Notes under the pieces: generated by a model
What the model was told of the DNA's origin: nothing
Seen by the model: the letters and a program-made list of their open reading frames with translations, nothing else
Database searches by the model: none
Part shown: in pieces, positions 25,061-36,963 of the stretch
Layout: every line of letters starts with the position of its first letter
Position numbering within the stretch: position 1 is the stretch's first letter
Program-made: the position numbers and the translations under genes
Origin: Diatrype stigma
Lineage: Eukaryota; Ascomycota; Sordariomycetes; Xylariales; Diatrypaceae
Assembly (NCBI GenBank): GCA_022225965.2
Contig: JAKJXP020000001.1
Coordinates: forward strand, 1,364,001-1,428,000
Direction: 5' to 3'
DNA length: 64,000 nucleotides

Positions 25061-26423
25061 CCGCGCTGCTGCTGTTTTACGGTTCTAATTAATGAACGCC
25101 ACGACACCTCTAGACCACTTGCACTTATTAATAACTCAGGCATACATAGATTGGGTATCTTGGGTAAGTATGTAGGAACACAGATCTTATGGCATTAAGT
25201 TGGAGTGAGGTGTGAATATCTCCATCTCCATCTCTAACCCCATCTACAACTCCATGTTACCTCGCAGGACCTTGCGATGGTGGGGTTAAGCTAGGTACCT
25301 AGACTATATACATACATACATAGTAACCTCGAACTTTCCTGTTCGTGGTATCTTTCGGAGAATTACTATTTCTGGCTAGATGGCTTCTGCTGAATCCCGT
25401 AGCGATTACTTAGACGGGTATGTTTCTATGTCGTGATTGATAACCCCGTTAATATGCTGGTGTTGATAATATTTTATCTCCCTCCTCTGATACAAATGCC
25501 CCGCACCTTAACGTTTAAGGAAAGAGAAGGATAAAAAACGACGAAAAACTTTTCTTTTCGGATGGGTTTAACTCATCATCCATCCCACTATTTCGCTGTG
25601 AGGAACAGAATCGTCCGGTCTTTTTAGCTTCGGAAATCTGACTGACACTGCACTGCCCTGACTGCTGCTTGCTTACATAGTACCCGCATCGGTAAAGGGT
25701 TAAAGTATCGATTTTGTTCACTCCCCCTGTTTATCTTGCTTTCCCCTTCTTCGTCTACTCTTGTAGTACTTAGCAATGCCTACTTGTAAATGCTTGCACA
25801 TAAGTGAAATACAACAAATACATGAGCACATACACATACACATAATATATAATATAAATACGTGTATGTAATGTAATGCACGCACCTGTCTGAAGAGTGG
25901 GCTAAACACACGCGGCTTCATCGAACTCAAGCAGCCCAAGTTTTGAGCTCGTTCGTTCGTCCATCCAATCCCATCGTCGCATGTCCCTCGCTACTGAGGT
26001 TCTTCGGTGTGTCTTTCGGCGGTCGCCCCAGAAGCGGCCACTTTCATATCTTTTTGTTTGCCCATGCCTGCTACACACTACCTACACTACACACTAGGGT
26101 CTGTCTGAACTTGTTACATACCCGCCTACCTGCCTGCCTACATACCATATTACCTACATGTCTACATGTCTACATATGTAGGTAACAGTTAACCCCTCAG
26201 CCCCTTGTGCGGTAACGGTTGTGTGTGAGTGTGTGAGTGAGTGAGTGTGTAAGAGACAGACAGAAAGGGTAAAGCGAAGTAGAGCGAAGTATGTATGTAT
26301 GTAGGTAACCAGTGAGTGAGTGACTTATAGCTTATGTATGTAGTTACCTACTACTTGGCTCCTGGCCTGTTGTCTCTGACCATTTCCTTCCCGAGGTACC
26401 TACATACCTACATACCCGGCTGG

Positions 26424-26525
26424 TTGTAGGCTGGGCTGCCTGGCACGCCTGGGTAAGTAGACAGGCTGGGTAGACACTGGACAGGCTGGGCTGCCTGGGT
26501 GGCCTGGGTAGCCTGGGTAGCCCAT
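26424..26525. repeat. CTGGGTAG/CTGGGCTG-rich short tandem array
   Basis: Degenerate head-to-tail copies of words such as GGCTGGGCTGCCTGGGTAG lie about 160 bp upstream of the adenine phosphoribosyltransferase start. The array is G-rich on the plus strand. Whether it affects promoter function is unknown. Confidence 0.6.
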
Positions 26526-26681
26526 TCTGCTCCCCTCCTCCTCCATCCCACCTTACCCTTTCTTGTGCCACACCCCCAAAATTCTTTTTTTACTCCTTCC
26601 CCTTCTTAGATACGGATAGATATTGGGCCTGGCCTCCTCTCGCCCTTCCCTTCCCCTTCTCTTTTCTTTCTCTTCCCCAGC

Positions 26682-27894
26682 ATGACTGCCCCAGCCCCAT
26701 CCGACAGCGTTGTTGAGTCCGTCGCACCCAACGCTACTACTGAGTCCGGTGCCGCCGCCGCCTCAACGACCACGACCACGACACACTCCTCCCCAGATGC
26801 CTCGCGACGAGAGCCCCCCTCCTCCGCCGCCGGTACCGCCCAACTCCCCAGTAAATCGCTAGCCGGGAAACCAGAGGAGATGGAGAAGACGAAGCAGCTG
26901 GTCATTAGCGCTCTGCAATACCATCCCGATTGGCCTACTCCCGGTGTCAACTTCATTGACATCCTGCCCATATTCCGAAGCCCCGCCATCTTCGCCGCCC
27001 TCCTCGATGTGCTGGTCTACCAAATAGAGGAGACCTTCTCTTCCAACAAGCCCGAGGTCATTGTAGGCCTCGATGCCCGTGGCTTCCTCTTCGGCCCCAC
27101 CCTCGCCTTGCGACTGGGTGTTCCCTTCGTCCCTGTGCGCAAGTCGGGCAAATTGCCCGGCGTGTGCTTCACAGAGGTGTACCAGAAGGAGTATGGCAAG
27201 GATGAGTTCCAGATCCAGGCCGACAGCATCCAGAAGAACCAAAAGGTCCTCATCGTGGATGATATACTCGCCACTGGTAAGTTGCAACTAGTGCTTTGGG
27301 GTCTCCCAGCCGATATGCGGTGTTATCTGTTGTATACAGTATCTGCTGTATACAATACATACACAGGCCTTTTGCCCACTACTTTCCATTCTCATATAGT
27401 ATACTACACTCTCACAAACCAATCTATCACATCAACCATACGTACCTATGCACCCTAGTTTTCAGATAGGACATGGTGAAAGGGCGCTCAAGACAGTTGA
27501 GTAGCAGGGTTACGAGCACAGGCCTTGCCGACTCTACCACGCGCTCCCCTGTCTCTGTCTGCCCCCCTATTCTATTATGCTCACTGATGCCCCGCCATTG
27601 CACCATTGTCTGTTAAAACGATGCCTTTTCCACATATGACATATTTCTTTTGGAAATGATCCTGTTTCCCGGTTCAAGAGCATGAGCTACTTTCCCCTGA
27701 TCCTCCTTCGAGTTTGTCGCTGTCAGGCTAATACAACCTCAGGGGGAACGGCTGCCGCCGCAAAGAAACTCGTTGAACAATGTGGGGGCGAATTCTTAGG
27801 ATATCTCTTCTTAATTGAGATCACGGTGCTGAGAGGGCATGAGCAACGAAATCTCCTTGGCAACCAGCCACTACTCGCTCTTGTTGAAGATTAA
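26682..27894 (+). CDS. apt1: Adenine phosphoribosyltransferase
   Basis: Two exons, 26682-27276 and 27743-27894, give 248 aa. The enzyme joins adenine to PRPP to make AMP plus pyrophosphate (purine salvage, cytosol). Residues 1-66 are a Thr/Ser/Ala-rich extension; the family-like part starts near Met67. Visible signatures are PTPGVNFIDILPIF (86-99), GLDARGFLFGPTLALRLGVPFVPVRKSGKLPG (129-160) in pieces matching the active-site region, and the PRPP-binding loop VLIVDDILATGGT (189 onward). The intron (466 nt, GTAAGT ... CTCAG) splits this loop after the first base of a Gly codon. It is long for this genome, but reading through it loses the loop's end. The C-terminus (FLIEITVLRGHEQR) matches the family ending. 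Start choice between Met1 and Met67 is open; a pyrimidine-rich stretch and CCCCAG sit directly before Met1, which could also be a leader-intron acceptor. Confidence 0.9.
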
Positions 27895-30125
27895 GAGACG
27901 AGCAAGCACAAGTGCCTATGGGCAACAATGCGGGACTTGGCCAAAATACACCGTCAAACACGCTCAAAACCATAGTCCGATTATGTCTTTCGTCCATGTG
28001 CGAAACCCACCGTCACCGTCTTGCCGCTCATTCAATTGGGCAGGACCCATCGTCTCATCTCTCTCCCTCTATTTCTCTATATTGGTCTTATATAGCCAAT
28101 TGCCTAGGCAAACCAACTACACAGGAAGAAATGGGAGGAGATAATCAGTAGCGAAAGCTGAATTTTGCATGGTTTGGCGTTGTCTGGACATAATAGGGGA
28201 TTGATCCCGGGTACATTTGTGCGTCTGCTTTGAGTCCAAAAAATAGAGATACGTAATTCAGTAATTGATTTGATTAATTCCTATCCCTATGCCATCACGT
28301 ACTACTTGGCGATATAGAGCGAAGCGTAAGGGTTCGAAGAGGTGCGTCAGCCTTTACTGGCCCGGCACGACGGTACCTCATGCTGCTCATGGTTACACAC
28401 CACACGTAGGTAGTCAAGTAAGGAACCCCTATGTACCGACATGCAGAGGAAGGCGGCATCTCGTTTCAGCAGTCAATATTTATTCATTGAGCACTGAGAA
28501 GCCTGGAAATGAATGTTATAACCGAACGGCCTAGGCCAGTCCTGCTGAAGTATACCAATGCATGTCACTTGGTACACTACTCAGGTAGCAAAAGTCCGCC
28601 CCTAACCCCCTATGAACAATGCATAGATATATTGAAGATAGGGAAATCAACCCCTTCTCTCAGCCCTCCACCATGCACCAACCCTCATCCCTCCCCCTTT
28701 TCCCCTCCCGCAGGCCTACCCAGCACCCCGGTTCCGACTTCATAAGCATATATATATATATATATATATATTACACCCACATCTGACTACAGCCAACTCA
28801 ACGTGGGGGAGCCGGGTGGCCAGGATGCCTCCCCCCAGATTCGTCTCGATGCTTATGGTTGCGCCACCGTCCACTCATTAATCAATCAACCAATCCAACA
28901 ACCCGTCTTCGTCTATTCGCAGATGTACGTACCTAGGTATGTCAGTAGCCTACCTACCTACTGATCACTCTGGCTGGCGGGATGTAGGTATGCAAGTATG
29001 CAGGTGTACTACCTTACATACACGAGGGGGGCTTGGGATGAAGAAGAAGGCAGGGAGCGGGGGTTGGATTGGACTGGTAATAACGTATGTACTTACTTAG
29101 GTAAGCAAAGACTTCATCTTCTGCGACTGCGAATGCGGTTTCGGTCATCAGTTCCTTCCTTCGTTGCCTTGCCTCCCCTTACTCGCCCACGATGTCAGTC
29201 GCTCAACTGGAGCTCCACGCAGTGACGGCCATGGTGAGGCCCCACCGCCTGCTCCCCCCTCCCCCTTACATAGATATATACACATACACACGCGTGCCTC
29301 GGCAATTTGCTTAAGCGATTAGAGTCCCTCAAAAGTACATCTCTATGATATATTCCTGTGCTAACGGTGAAGAAAAGTCACCCCATACTTGCTTGACCTC
29401 GAGGAGACGGAGGAGAATCAATGCCACCAGAGCAGTTTCAGCTAATTAGGAGGAGAGCCGCGTCGACGACGACGTGACGGACTGTCCTTCGTAAGTTCTT
29501 GAGCAGAGAATAGCGTAAGCTATATGTATTTAACTTATAAAGATTGGCATATCTCTCCCGCTTCACTTGTGATTTACCAGTTAAGTGAAGACATCCCCAC
29601 TCCGAAGTTCTTCACTGGACAACTCACGATGCCTTCCTCTCAGCCCGCCATTCGTCCGTATGTTTAGACCTCGAGAATCTCTGGGGCATGAACGATTGGC
29701 AACGAGCGTTCAAGGGAATAAAGCAGCACGACTAGTTGAATCCAGAATACGGCCAAAGCTCAGCAGGTACAAGGACTAAGTTATATAGCGATAGTTGGGC
29801 AAATTTGGGAATCATGACTTATACATTACTTTCGGGGGTATCTACTTCTATACTAATAACTGGCGTAGCCTCGTAATCGACTACTAAGGGGTATCTAGCA
29901 CCTACTGATTAACTTTGCTTGAAAAAGACCTTCCACTGCAGATGACTCTTGTCACCCTCTCCGATCCCTCCCTCCCTGTCTCCCCCTTATCCTATCCTCC
30001 CTGCCTCCGCCACTTATATCTCCACCGCTGGTAACATAACTCCTCGGTTTGACGAAGAAAATATACTCTGTAACACTAGTTCCCTACCCACCCACCCACA
30101 ACTTTCCAACCCCTTCTTCATCACG
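27895..30125. other. Spacer between apt1 and a minus-strand membrane protein gene
   Basis: This holds the 3' flank of apt1 and the 3' flank of the convergent membrane protein gene. Contents: an (AT)12 run at 28748-28771, several TACCTA-type tracts near 28930-28990, and short unrecognised frames. No gene is supported. Confidence 0.55.
28748..28771. repeat. (AT)12 microsatellite
   Basis: Twenty-four bases of alternating A and T in intergenic DNA. Confidence 0.9.
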
Positions 30126-32529
30126 TCACCGGAACTGCAGCCGCACGATGGAGAAGAGCATGTTCTGGACGACGTGCAGCATGACGGCGACGCTGGTGGG
30201 CAGCAGCTCGGGCCAGACGGCGAGGTCGCGGCGGCCCTCGGCGCCGGTGTCGACGCCGAAGAGGCACCAGACGAGGGCGCGCAGGACGAGGGCGGCGGCG
30301 AGCTCGCAGGCCCAGGTGGCGGCCGAGGCGATGACGGTGAGGCGGAAGTCGTAGGGCTCGCCCGGGTCGTCGAAGGCGAAGTAGGGGTAGACGCGCCGGT
30401 TGGGACCGAAGTGCACCACCAGCACGCTGCCCAGGAACGTCAGCATGCTGGCGTTCTCCGCCAGCGATCGCACGAACACGTTACGCACGCAGATCTTCTG
30501 GTACGCCCCGTACGACTGCCCCGTCAGCCCTGCCAGCTGCAGCACCCGGTGCCACGCCTGCGTCATCGTCAGCGGTGTCAGCGCGATCAGGAACCCCGAC
30601 GACAGCGCCTGCAGCCAGATGAACTGCGAGGGTGAGCGCAGCCGCGCGTACAGGGCGCGCACGTAGGTTTGGTAGGTCAGCATGAAGTAGCTGCACGCAG
30701 CGCGGTTGTTCCATTTCAAAGTCAGCCAGTGCTCTGCAAAAAAGGTGTAAAATTTGATTTATATGCTCCTGCATTCCCTCTATATTCTTTTCTGCAATTC
30801 TTTCCGGGGGGTTTGCGTAAGGAAGGAAAGGGTGCTTACAGTTTGAAGATCCAGCTCAGGGGGTAGCTGCCGACGCGCTCCCCCTCGTTGCCGCCCAGGA
30901 TCCAGCCCGTCAGGGCGTCCAGCAGGTGGACCGTCACGACCCAGCTGTAGACGTAGACGATGGTCTCGAAGTTGTTGTGCGGCAGCGTGCGCAGGTAGAT
31001 CTCGGCGTACGCCTCTCCTATCAGGTACGCGAGCAGGCCGATGAAGAGCGCGAGGCAGAACCACATGAAGCGGACGAAGCTGGCGGGCAGCCAGCGGCGG
31101 CGCTCCATAAGCGCCGCAGCGGGCCGGCCCCTCCTGGCGGCTAGCATCCGCTGCCGCTGGTGGTCGGCCGCGGCGACTTGCAGCCCGGCGGTGGCGGCAT
31201 CGTCCGGGTCATCGAAAATACCGCCACCGCCTCGGCCTCCCCCCTCCCGGCGCGGGTAGTAGTAACGGTTGTTGCCGCCCCTGCCGCCGCCGCCGCTCTC
31301 TCTCGTTATGGAGTCGAAGGCGGCGGTCTCGCCGGTCCACCAGGAGCTGGTGAAGATGCGCTGGGTCTCGCTGAGGGAGTGGCGCAGGCCGAGGTGGCGC
31401 TCGTGGGTCATGAGGATGGCGAAGGCGATGGCGACGGGCATGGCCATGACGACGAAAGTCCAGCTGATCCAGGCGGTGTTGTGGACGGTGAGGAAGCGGG
31501 CCTCGGGCACGAGGTAGACGGGGATCGGCGCGGCGAGTGACAAAACAGCGATGAGCGACACGGTCAGCGGGAAGCCGAGGGCCGATGGCCACCAGTTCAG
31601 CGAGTACAGGTTGAACACCTTGGTGATCCAGATCAGCGCCGTCAGGTTGTAGAACCCGTAGTACACCAGCAGGAAGAACCAGAAGTTCACCTGCACCCGC
31701 GCCTCCCCGTGCCCGGGCACGCGATGGTCGGGGCCCGCGTCGTCGTCCCCCTCCGGCGGGATATTCGGCTGGCTGTCGTGCTGGCGTGGCGGGAGCGGGT
31801 ACTGGGGAAAGGGGAGCGCGCACCATGCCACTGCCTATGCACGAAGAGAACCGTCAGCATCTGTCCTCACTCCCAGCCGTACTCTTTGAGACAAATGGCA
31901 TCTTGCCTTGGCCTATAACACCAACCACCCGTAGCGACACCCCCATCCGTCCATCTATTCCCCATTCACATATCCACCTGAACACTTTAGGGAAAGTCAC
32001 TTACCAAACCGGCGGGCAACAGAACCAGAAGGCCCCAGCGCCTCCACCAACTGTCGATGACACGCTTGACAGCCGATTGGCGCGGGGCCACCCAGAGGTC
32101 CAGCACACCCTTCCTCCACATCCGGCGCCACGTAGCTTTCCTCGGCCAACCGCACCTCCGCCTCCACCTCCGCTGCCCCTCCTGCTGGCCAACCGCACTA
32201 TACCCCCCGCCTCTAGCCTCATCGTCTTCATCGTCATCATCGAGGTCCGACTCCTCTTCGTCCTCCAGCCCTGCCGCGATCAGCGCTCCGTAGCCCACGT
32301 GTACGCTTCCGCGCGCTCCGGCAGCGGCGCCCAGGAGGTTCGACGACGCGGCTCCGGGCCCGGTGCCCCGCACGCCGCCGCCGCTGCCTCCGCCGAAGCG
32401 CAGGCTGGGGCGCGAGCGCACGCGGCGCGGCAGGTGGGCGCGGAACCGGCCGAGGAGCGGCGACACGTCGTTGATGGCGGCCTGTCGCGAGGTCTCGGTC
32501 CCCTGGGTGAAGGGGAAGAAGTCGGGCAT
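30126..32529 (-). CDS. Conserved polytopic membrane protein, function unknown
   Basis: Three exons: 32529-32005, 31834-30840 and 30690-30126. They join in frame into 694 aa; donors are GTAAGT and GTAAGC, acceptors CATAG and GTGCAG. The second acceptor was chosen because it restores SWIFKL-YFMLTYQTYVRA; a nearer TTGCAG gives an unrelated frame. The N-terminus starts MPDFFPFTQGTETSRQAA and has an acidic run (EDEEESDLDDDDEDDE) before the first membrane segment (WGLLVLLPAG). At least eight further hydrophobic segments follow, including VNFWFFLLVYYGFYNLTALI and a run ending VVMAMPVAIAFAILM. Between them is a low-complexity Gly/Arg loop, then motifs such as RTLPHNNFETIVYVYSWV and a C-terminus ending NMLFSIVRLQFR. 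From memory a similar protein is widespread in Pezizomycotina and uncharacterised. Cellular membrane and substrate are unknown. Confidence 0.88.
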
Positions 32530-33575
32530 GGCATCTATGGATTTGTATATACGTATATACGCCTTTGCCCTGTTGTTGATTGGCTGGCTGGATGAGGCGT
32601 TCCTTCGCTCCGGTTGGTCGGCGGGGATCGATTGGTCAGGCAGGCTGTCGTCGTTTGTTCGTTCGTTGATAGGCACTTAGGCAGGCACATAAGCGAGCGA
32701 GTTAGACACGAACCAGAGCCGATGTCGTGCGTATTGACCGGCGACGACTGGCCGAGGAAGGCAACACGTATGTTATGGTTGTGGTATGGTATCGTGTATT
32801 ATTTGTTTTAGCAGATCAGATGACGGAACACAAATGCAGACGCAGACGCAGACGCAGATGCAGGTACGAGGTGCTGTGCTGTGCGATGCAGTGCTATCGA
32901 ACAACCGACATGTCGGGTCGAGCGTGCCTCTCCCGCTGCTTCTCCCCCGGTTTTCGGGAATGCAAGTTCGGCAAAAGCCCCAGAAGGTTGGATTGGATCT
33001 GCAATTTTTATCCAAGCCAACCGTAACCCGTCTCGCCGTGTCGTCCGGTATACAATCGCGTCGTGTACTTGCGATCAAGAGCAAATCGACCAACTGAGAA
33101 ACAAAGAAGCGACCAAAGACATCAACGAAACTAACAGCAGGAGTAGAAGTTGGTTGTGATAAGTAAAGTACCAAGTGTACCATGGGTTTGGGTACCTGGT
33201 AACAGGCAAGGCCTGGTAGTGACAGCTCGGCAGTGCGGGAGTTGGAGGTTGTACATACATACCGTAGCTATAGTGGGGCCGTATACTTAGGTAGGTATGT
33301 AGTTGGGTATGATATCACTCGTGACTGACCTTGCTGGTAATACTTCTATTATTGGCATGCTCGTGACCGGGAATTTAAACGAGCCTGCCTCTTACTAGTA
33401 TAACATGAACGTATAGAACGAAGATCATCCACAATATAGCATATGCATATGGCGCTCACTGACGAGTTTATATTGTGCCTCTTTCATTCATAGTCTTCGG
33501 GGGCATTCATTCGCAAGTCGGGTATATTACTTCGTAGGTATAATGATAACAGCAAAATGATGATGGCCCTCCAGC
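32530..33575. other. Spacer upstream of the membrane protein gene and downstream of rsa4
   Basis: Contains a CGCAGA hexamer array (about 32838-32862) and a TACATACATACC / GGTAGGTATGTAG tract at 33252-33305. It serves as promoter region for the gene to the left and 3' flank of rsa4. No coding region is recognised. Confidence 0.5.
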
Positions 33576-35325
33576 TCAGTTCCTCCACGTTCTTACCGCT
33601 TTATCCTTACCTCCGCTAGCCACCGTCCTGCCGTCGGGTGACCAATCAACCGCGTATACCTCATCTTCGTGGCCGGGGAGATCTTTGGCCAACTTGAAAT
33701 TATTGACATTCCAAACTTTTCAGTGTTAGTCGACGATAATGTGCATATTGCATTGTATAAACCTTGGGACAACCTCGTTGGGATAAGGAAAAGGGGGCGA
33801 AGGCTGGCTTACCTTTCAATGTGCAGTCTTTCGACCCCGTGACGAGTAACCTTGAATCCGCCGAGAATTCGCACTTGTACACAGGTGCGACGTGTCCCTG
33901 GGTGGAAGAGATAATGTTAGCTCTGGAGAGATCTCATCCACGTGTAAAAAAGTAGGTAATTAGGAAAGATAGCAAGCGGCTCACCCTCAGGGTCCCCAAG
34001 AACTTCCCGTCCTGGGCGTTCCACAGCTTCGCGTGGTTATCCCAGCCCGCACTAGCAATGAGGGTGGCATCGGGCGAGAAGACAACGCTGTTGACCTGGC
34101 GCTGGTGGCCCTGCAGGCGGGCGACGGGCTTCGTGCCGGCGTTGATCGGGTCCCAGAGGTACATGGTGAAGTCGTCCGAGGCGGAGACCAGGCGCTCGAC
34201 GACCTTTCCCTTGACCATTGCGGCCTTCTCGAAGCGGTCCCGGGCCTTCTGGCGGCGGGCCTCGAACGAGGGCGGGACGGCGCGGGGGTCGTGGTCGAAG
34301 AAGCCCGTGCGCAGGGCGAAGTCGGTCGAGAGCGCGAGGCTGTTGATCCAGTGGGCGTGCAGCTTCAGGCTGTGCACGAGCGTGCCCTTGGCCGCGTCCC
34401 ACACCCGCACCGTCTTGTCGTGCGACGCCGTGTAGATCTGGTTGGTGCCGCCCCATTTCACGCACGTCACGCTGCCCGCGTGGCCGCTCAGCACGTGCTC
34501 CGTGCGGCCCGTGCCGCGCACCCAGACCCGCACCGTGCCGTCCTTGCTGCAGCTGGCGAGCCGCGCGCCCCCCTCGTCCGACTCCCACAGGTGGAACGGC
34601 TGCCAGGCGAGCATGAGCACGGGCCCGCTGTGGCCCTTGAACTCGCGCCCGGCCGGCTTGCCCGTCGCCGGCTCCCACAGCCGCACCGTCCGGTCCATGC
34701 TGCACGTGGCCAGCCACTCGGCGTCGGGGCTCCAGGCGACGCCCAGCACCCACCCGCCGTGGCCCTTGAGCGTCCACCGCGGCGTGCCCGTCGCCGTGTC
34801 CCAGATGCGCGCCGTGCCGTCGCCGCTGCCCGTGGCGAGCGCCCCGTCCGACGCCGGCGAGAACTGCGCGCACAGGATCGGCTGCCCGTGCCCGGGGATG
34901 CGGTGGCTCAGCCGCGACACGGCCTGCACGCGGAAAACGGCCTGCTCCTCGGCCACGACCGTGAGCGTGCTCTCGAAGGGGTCGGCGATGCCGTGCTGCC
35001 GCAGCACGGCCAGGAAGTCGGGCGTGAAGCCGGCGATGACGGCGCCGTCCGCGGACCCGGGGACCTGGATGCGGAAGCGGTACGGCAGGAACTCGTCGCG
35101 GTCCCGCCCCAGCAGCGTGTTGAGCATCAGCGAGATGTTCTTCTCCGAGGCGTCTGCCACGTCCACCTCCACCAGGTCCGTCAGCTGCTCCCCGTCCTTG
35201 TTGACGAACCGCGCGCGGATCGAGCCCGCCTCGGTGGGCGCGGGCGTGACATCTTGCTGCACCCGGGCGCGCTCGGCCACTTCCTTCTTCTGCCGCTTGG
35301 ACGGCGGGGGAAGTACTGTCGCCAT
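33576..35325 (-). CDS. rsa4: Ribosome assembly factor Rsa4 / Notchless, WD40 protein
   Basis: Three exons: 35325-33985, 33897-33813 and 33715-33576. They give 521 aa, close to the 515 aa of yeast Rsa4. The N-terminal NLE domain (about 35-110; RARFVNKDGEQLTDLVEVDV to RDEFLPYRFRIQ) is ubiquitin-like. In yeast an acidic residue here binds the MIDAS of the AAA ATPase Rea1, which pulls Rsa4 off pre-60S particles. Eight WD40 blades follow, with repeated GH ... D ... RIWD/RLWE/RVW/YLWD/KLWN signatures, ending KAVRTWRN. The insert between blades (DHDPRAVPPSFEARRQKARDR) is typical of this family. It acts in the nucleolus and nucleoplasm. The last two introns are short with GTGAGC and GTAAGC donors; both joins keep the WD40 frame (LGTLR-GHVAPVYKCEF and TLK-VWNVNNF). 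Confidence 0.96.
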
Positions 35326-36027
35326 GAGGATACCGAGGATACCGAGGCTACCGACCTGGGTATACGATCTTGGGTTTGGGTGTAGGATATGAGGTTTTGA
35401 TAAGAGGTACCTAGAAGGAATCGATAGTTGGGGGATTCTTTATCGCCAAAAAAATCATGGCCGATAAGAAAATCAGCCTACCGACCGACGGTTTTTTTGC
35501 CTGCATTAGCTGTGTATGTATGCATGTAGGTAGCTACAGGGGACCCTTACCATAGTGCATAGTGGGGGAGGGGTTCCCAAGTCAGGGACTCGGAATCCCT
35601 ACAGCTGGCTTACCAGTTTACCTCATCACTGATTTATCGATAAGGGGCCGATGATTGATAATAAGCATCACTGGACCGATCAGTACGAAGCAAGGGAAAT
35701 CAGGAGCATCACCGTAACTTCTAACGTAGTAACAACTGGGAACTTCACTCGATCTATTGATTCGTAAGATCTGAAACGGTTTGTGTACTCAACTAACTAC
35801 CTAATGAACAGCCTCTGCATACACCATAGAACTGAACTGCTGGCTTTCTGTGCCCTACTGACCAAATGCCACACCCTCTGAACCCCCGCGATATTTCACG
35901 GAGTTGAGATAGGTAGTATCTACATACCTACATAGTCACATAGTTGCCTAGGTAGAAACGTGGGCATGGCCATGCCCAGGCATACCTCAACGTACATGCA
36001 TACATCAGACATACATGCATGGCCGCA
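35326..36027. other. rsa4 promoter and neighbouring 3' flank
   Basis: Intergenic. Holds several TACCTA/GGTAGG tracts (35515-35540, 35910-35955) and no recognisable gene. The rsa4 promoter must lie in the left part. Confidence 0.5.
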
Positions 36028-36963
36028 TCACCAAGGGACCGGCCAACTCCCCCCGACATCGGTCTCGCGCGCCGCGCGGATCCTCGGGTCCTCTCCGGGC
36101 CCCCGCCAGGGCGGCATCTCCTCGCCGGGCTCGAGCCGGCAGTGCCAGCGGCGGAACCCGGACTCCTCGACGACCCGGAAGGTCTCCGGGCAGTCGGCCC
36201 CGCCGCGCGCGCACGCCCGCTCCGCCTCCTCGGACCAGAAGCCCTCGATCGAGAACGAATTCCAGCCCGGACCGGAGCCGGAGCTCGAAGTGGAGGCGGT
36301 GGTAGAATACCATCGGTTCGACAGGCAGAGCCGCAGGATGTCGGCCCGCCGGTCCCGCAGCGCCCGGAACGCGAGCAGCCTCCGCGTCTCGAGGCGGGAC
36401 AACTTGTCGCTGATGGCGTCGAGGGCCGCCGCGACCGCTTGCACTGTGGCTTCGTCGTCGTTTTCGTTTTCGTTCTTATCGTTGTTGGCGGTGCCAGTAT
36501 TAGCGGCGCGGCGTAGATACGTCCGGAAGACGGTCTCGTAAGGGGTTATGTCTACACGTTTTGGGGACAATTGTTGGGTTTCCCTTTCGCGTTAGCTAAT
36601 TAAATGCCTAGGTAGGTGCTTTTGACGAGAAATTGGCTGATATCACATTGCCGCATGGTGGGTTGGGCGGACTAGACTGGGTGCCCTGAAAGAGGGTAGG
36701 GAGGTAGGTAGGTAGGGGAGCTCACCTGAACCCTTCACCTTCTTCGCCCACAGCTGAACCGCGTAGCCGAATAGGTCGGTGTCACGGAGCTCCACGTCCT
36801 TGTAGCGCCCTGGATAAAACTTCGAATCCCGCGGGTGCAGCGGGCCGGCGGCGTGTGCGAGAAGGTGATGGCAGTACTCCTCTTCGGTGATGTTTCCCTT
36901 GCTCTTCTCTTGGAAGGCTTCCAGGAAGCACAGGGTCTTGCTCTTGGGTGTTGCAGTAGACAT
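36028..36963 (-). CDS. Hypothetical protein, 253 aa
   Basis: Two exons, 36963-36726 and 36551-36028, join in phase 1 (GGT TCA G + AC ATA ACC). The donor is GTGAGC, the acceptor GTGTAG, and the intron is 174 nt. The ATG at 36963 (MSTATPKSK) was chosen because the upstream extension would need a GTG start. Both exons look like one soluble, mostly helical protein: FLEAFQEKSKGNITEEEYC, then LFGYAVQLWAKKVKGSDITPYETVFRTYLRR, a Glu/Asn/Asp low-complexity patch, a helix LSRLETRRLLAFRALRDRRA and a Trp/Cys-rich end (GFRRWHCRLEPGE). No domain is recognised. It shares orientation with rsa4 and pex2. Confidence 0.7.

Larger units (their letters stand above)
18419..26681. other. 8 kb gene-poor spacer
   Basis: No conserved coding sequence was recognised on either strand. 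It contains a compact foldable element (21887-21959), a GGGATGCT-type short tandem array near 22830-22858, repeated GTAGTTAC words at 23055-23110, many TACCTACATA-type tracts (24020-24060, 24530, 25300-25320, 26080-26170, 26395-26415), TATG/TG and GTGA microsatellites (25026-25060, 26220-26250) and a CTGGGTAG-rich array before the next gene. It could hide non-coding RNAs, but I see no mobile-element hallmarks. Confidence 0.55.

Noticed and set aside
27277..27458. Continuation of the phosphoribosyltransferase frame into the intron
   Set aside because: It breaks the PRPP-binding loop, while splicing to 27743 restores it and the family C-terminus.
30836..32595. Overlapping plus-strand and minus-strand frames with GC-rich composition
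   Set aside because: Shadows of the membrane protein exons; only the minus-strand frame with membrane segments and clean splice joins is protein-like.
34033..35385. 450-codon plus-strand open frame
   Set aside because: Antisense to rsa4. It is Arg/Ala/Val/Gly-rich, as expected when a GC-biased WD40 gene is read on the other strand; no domain is present.
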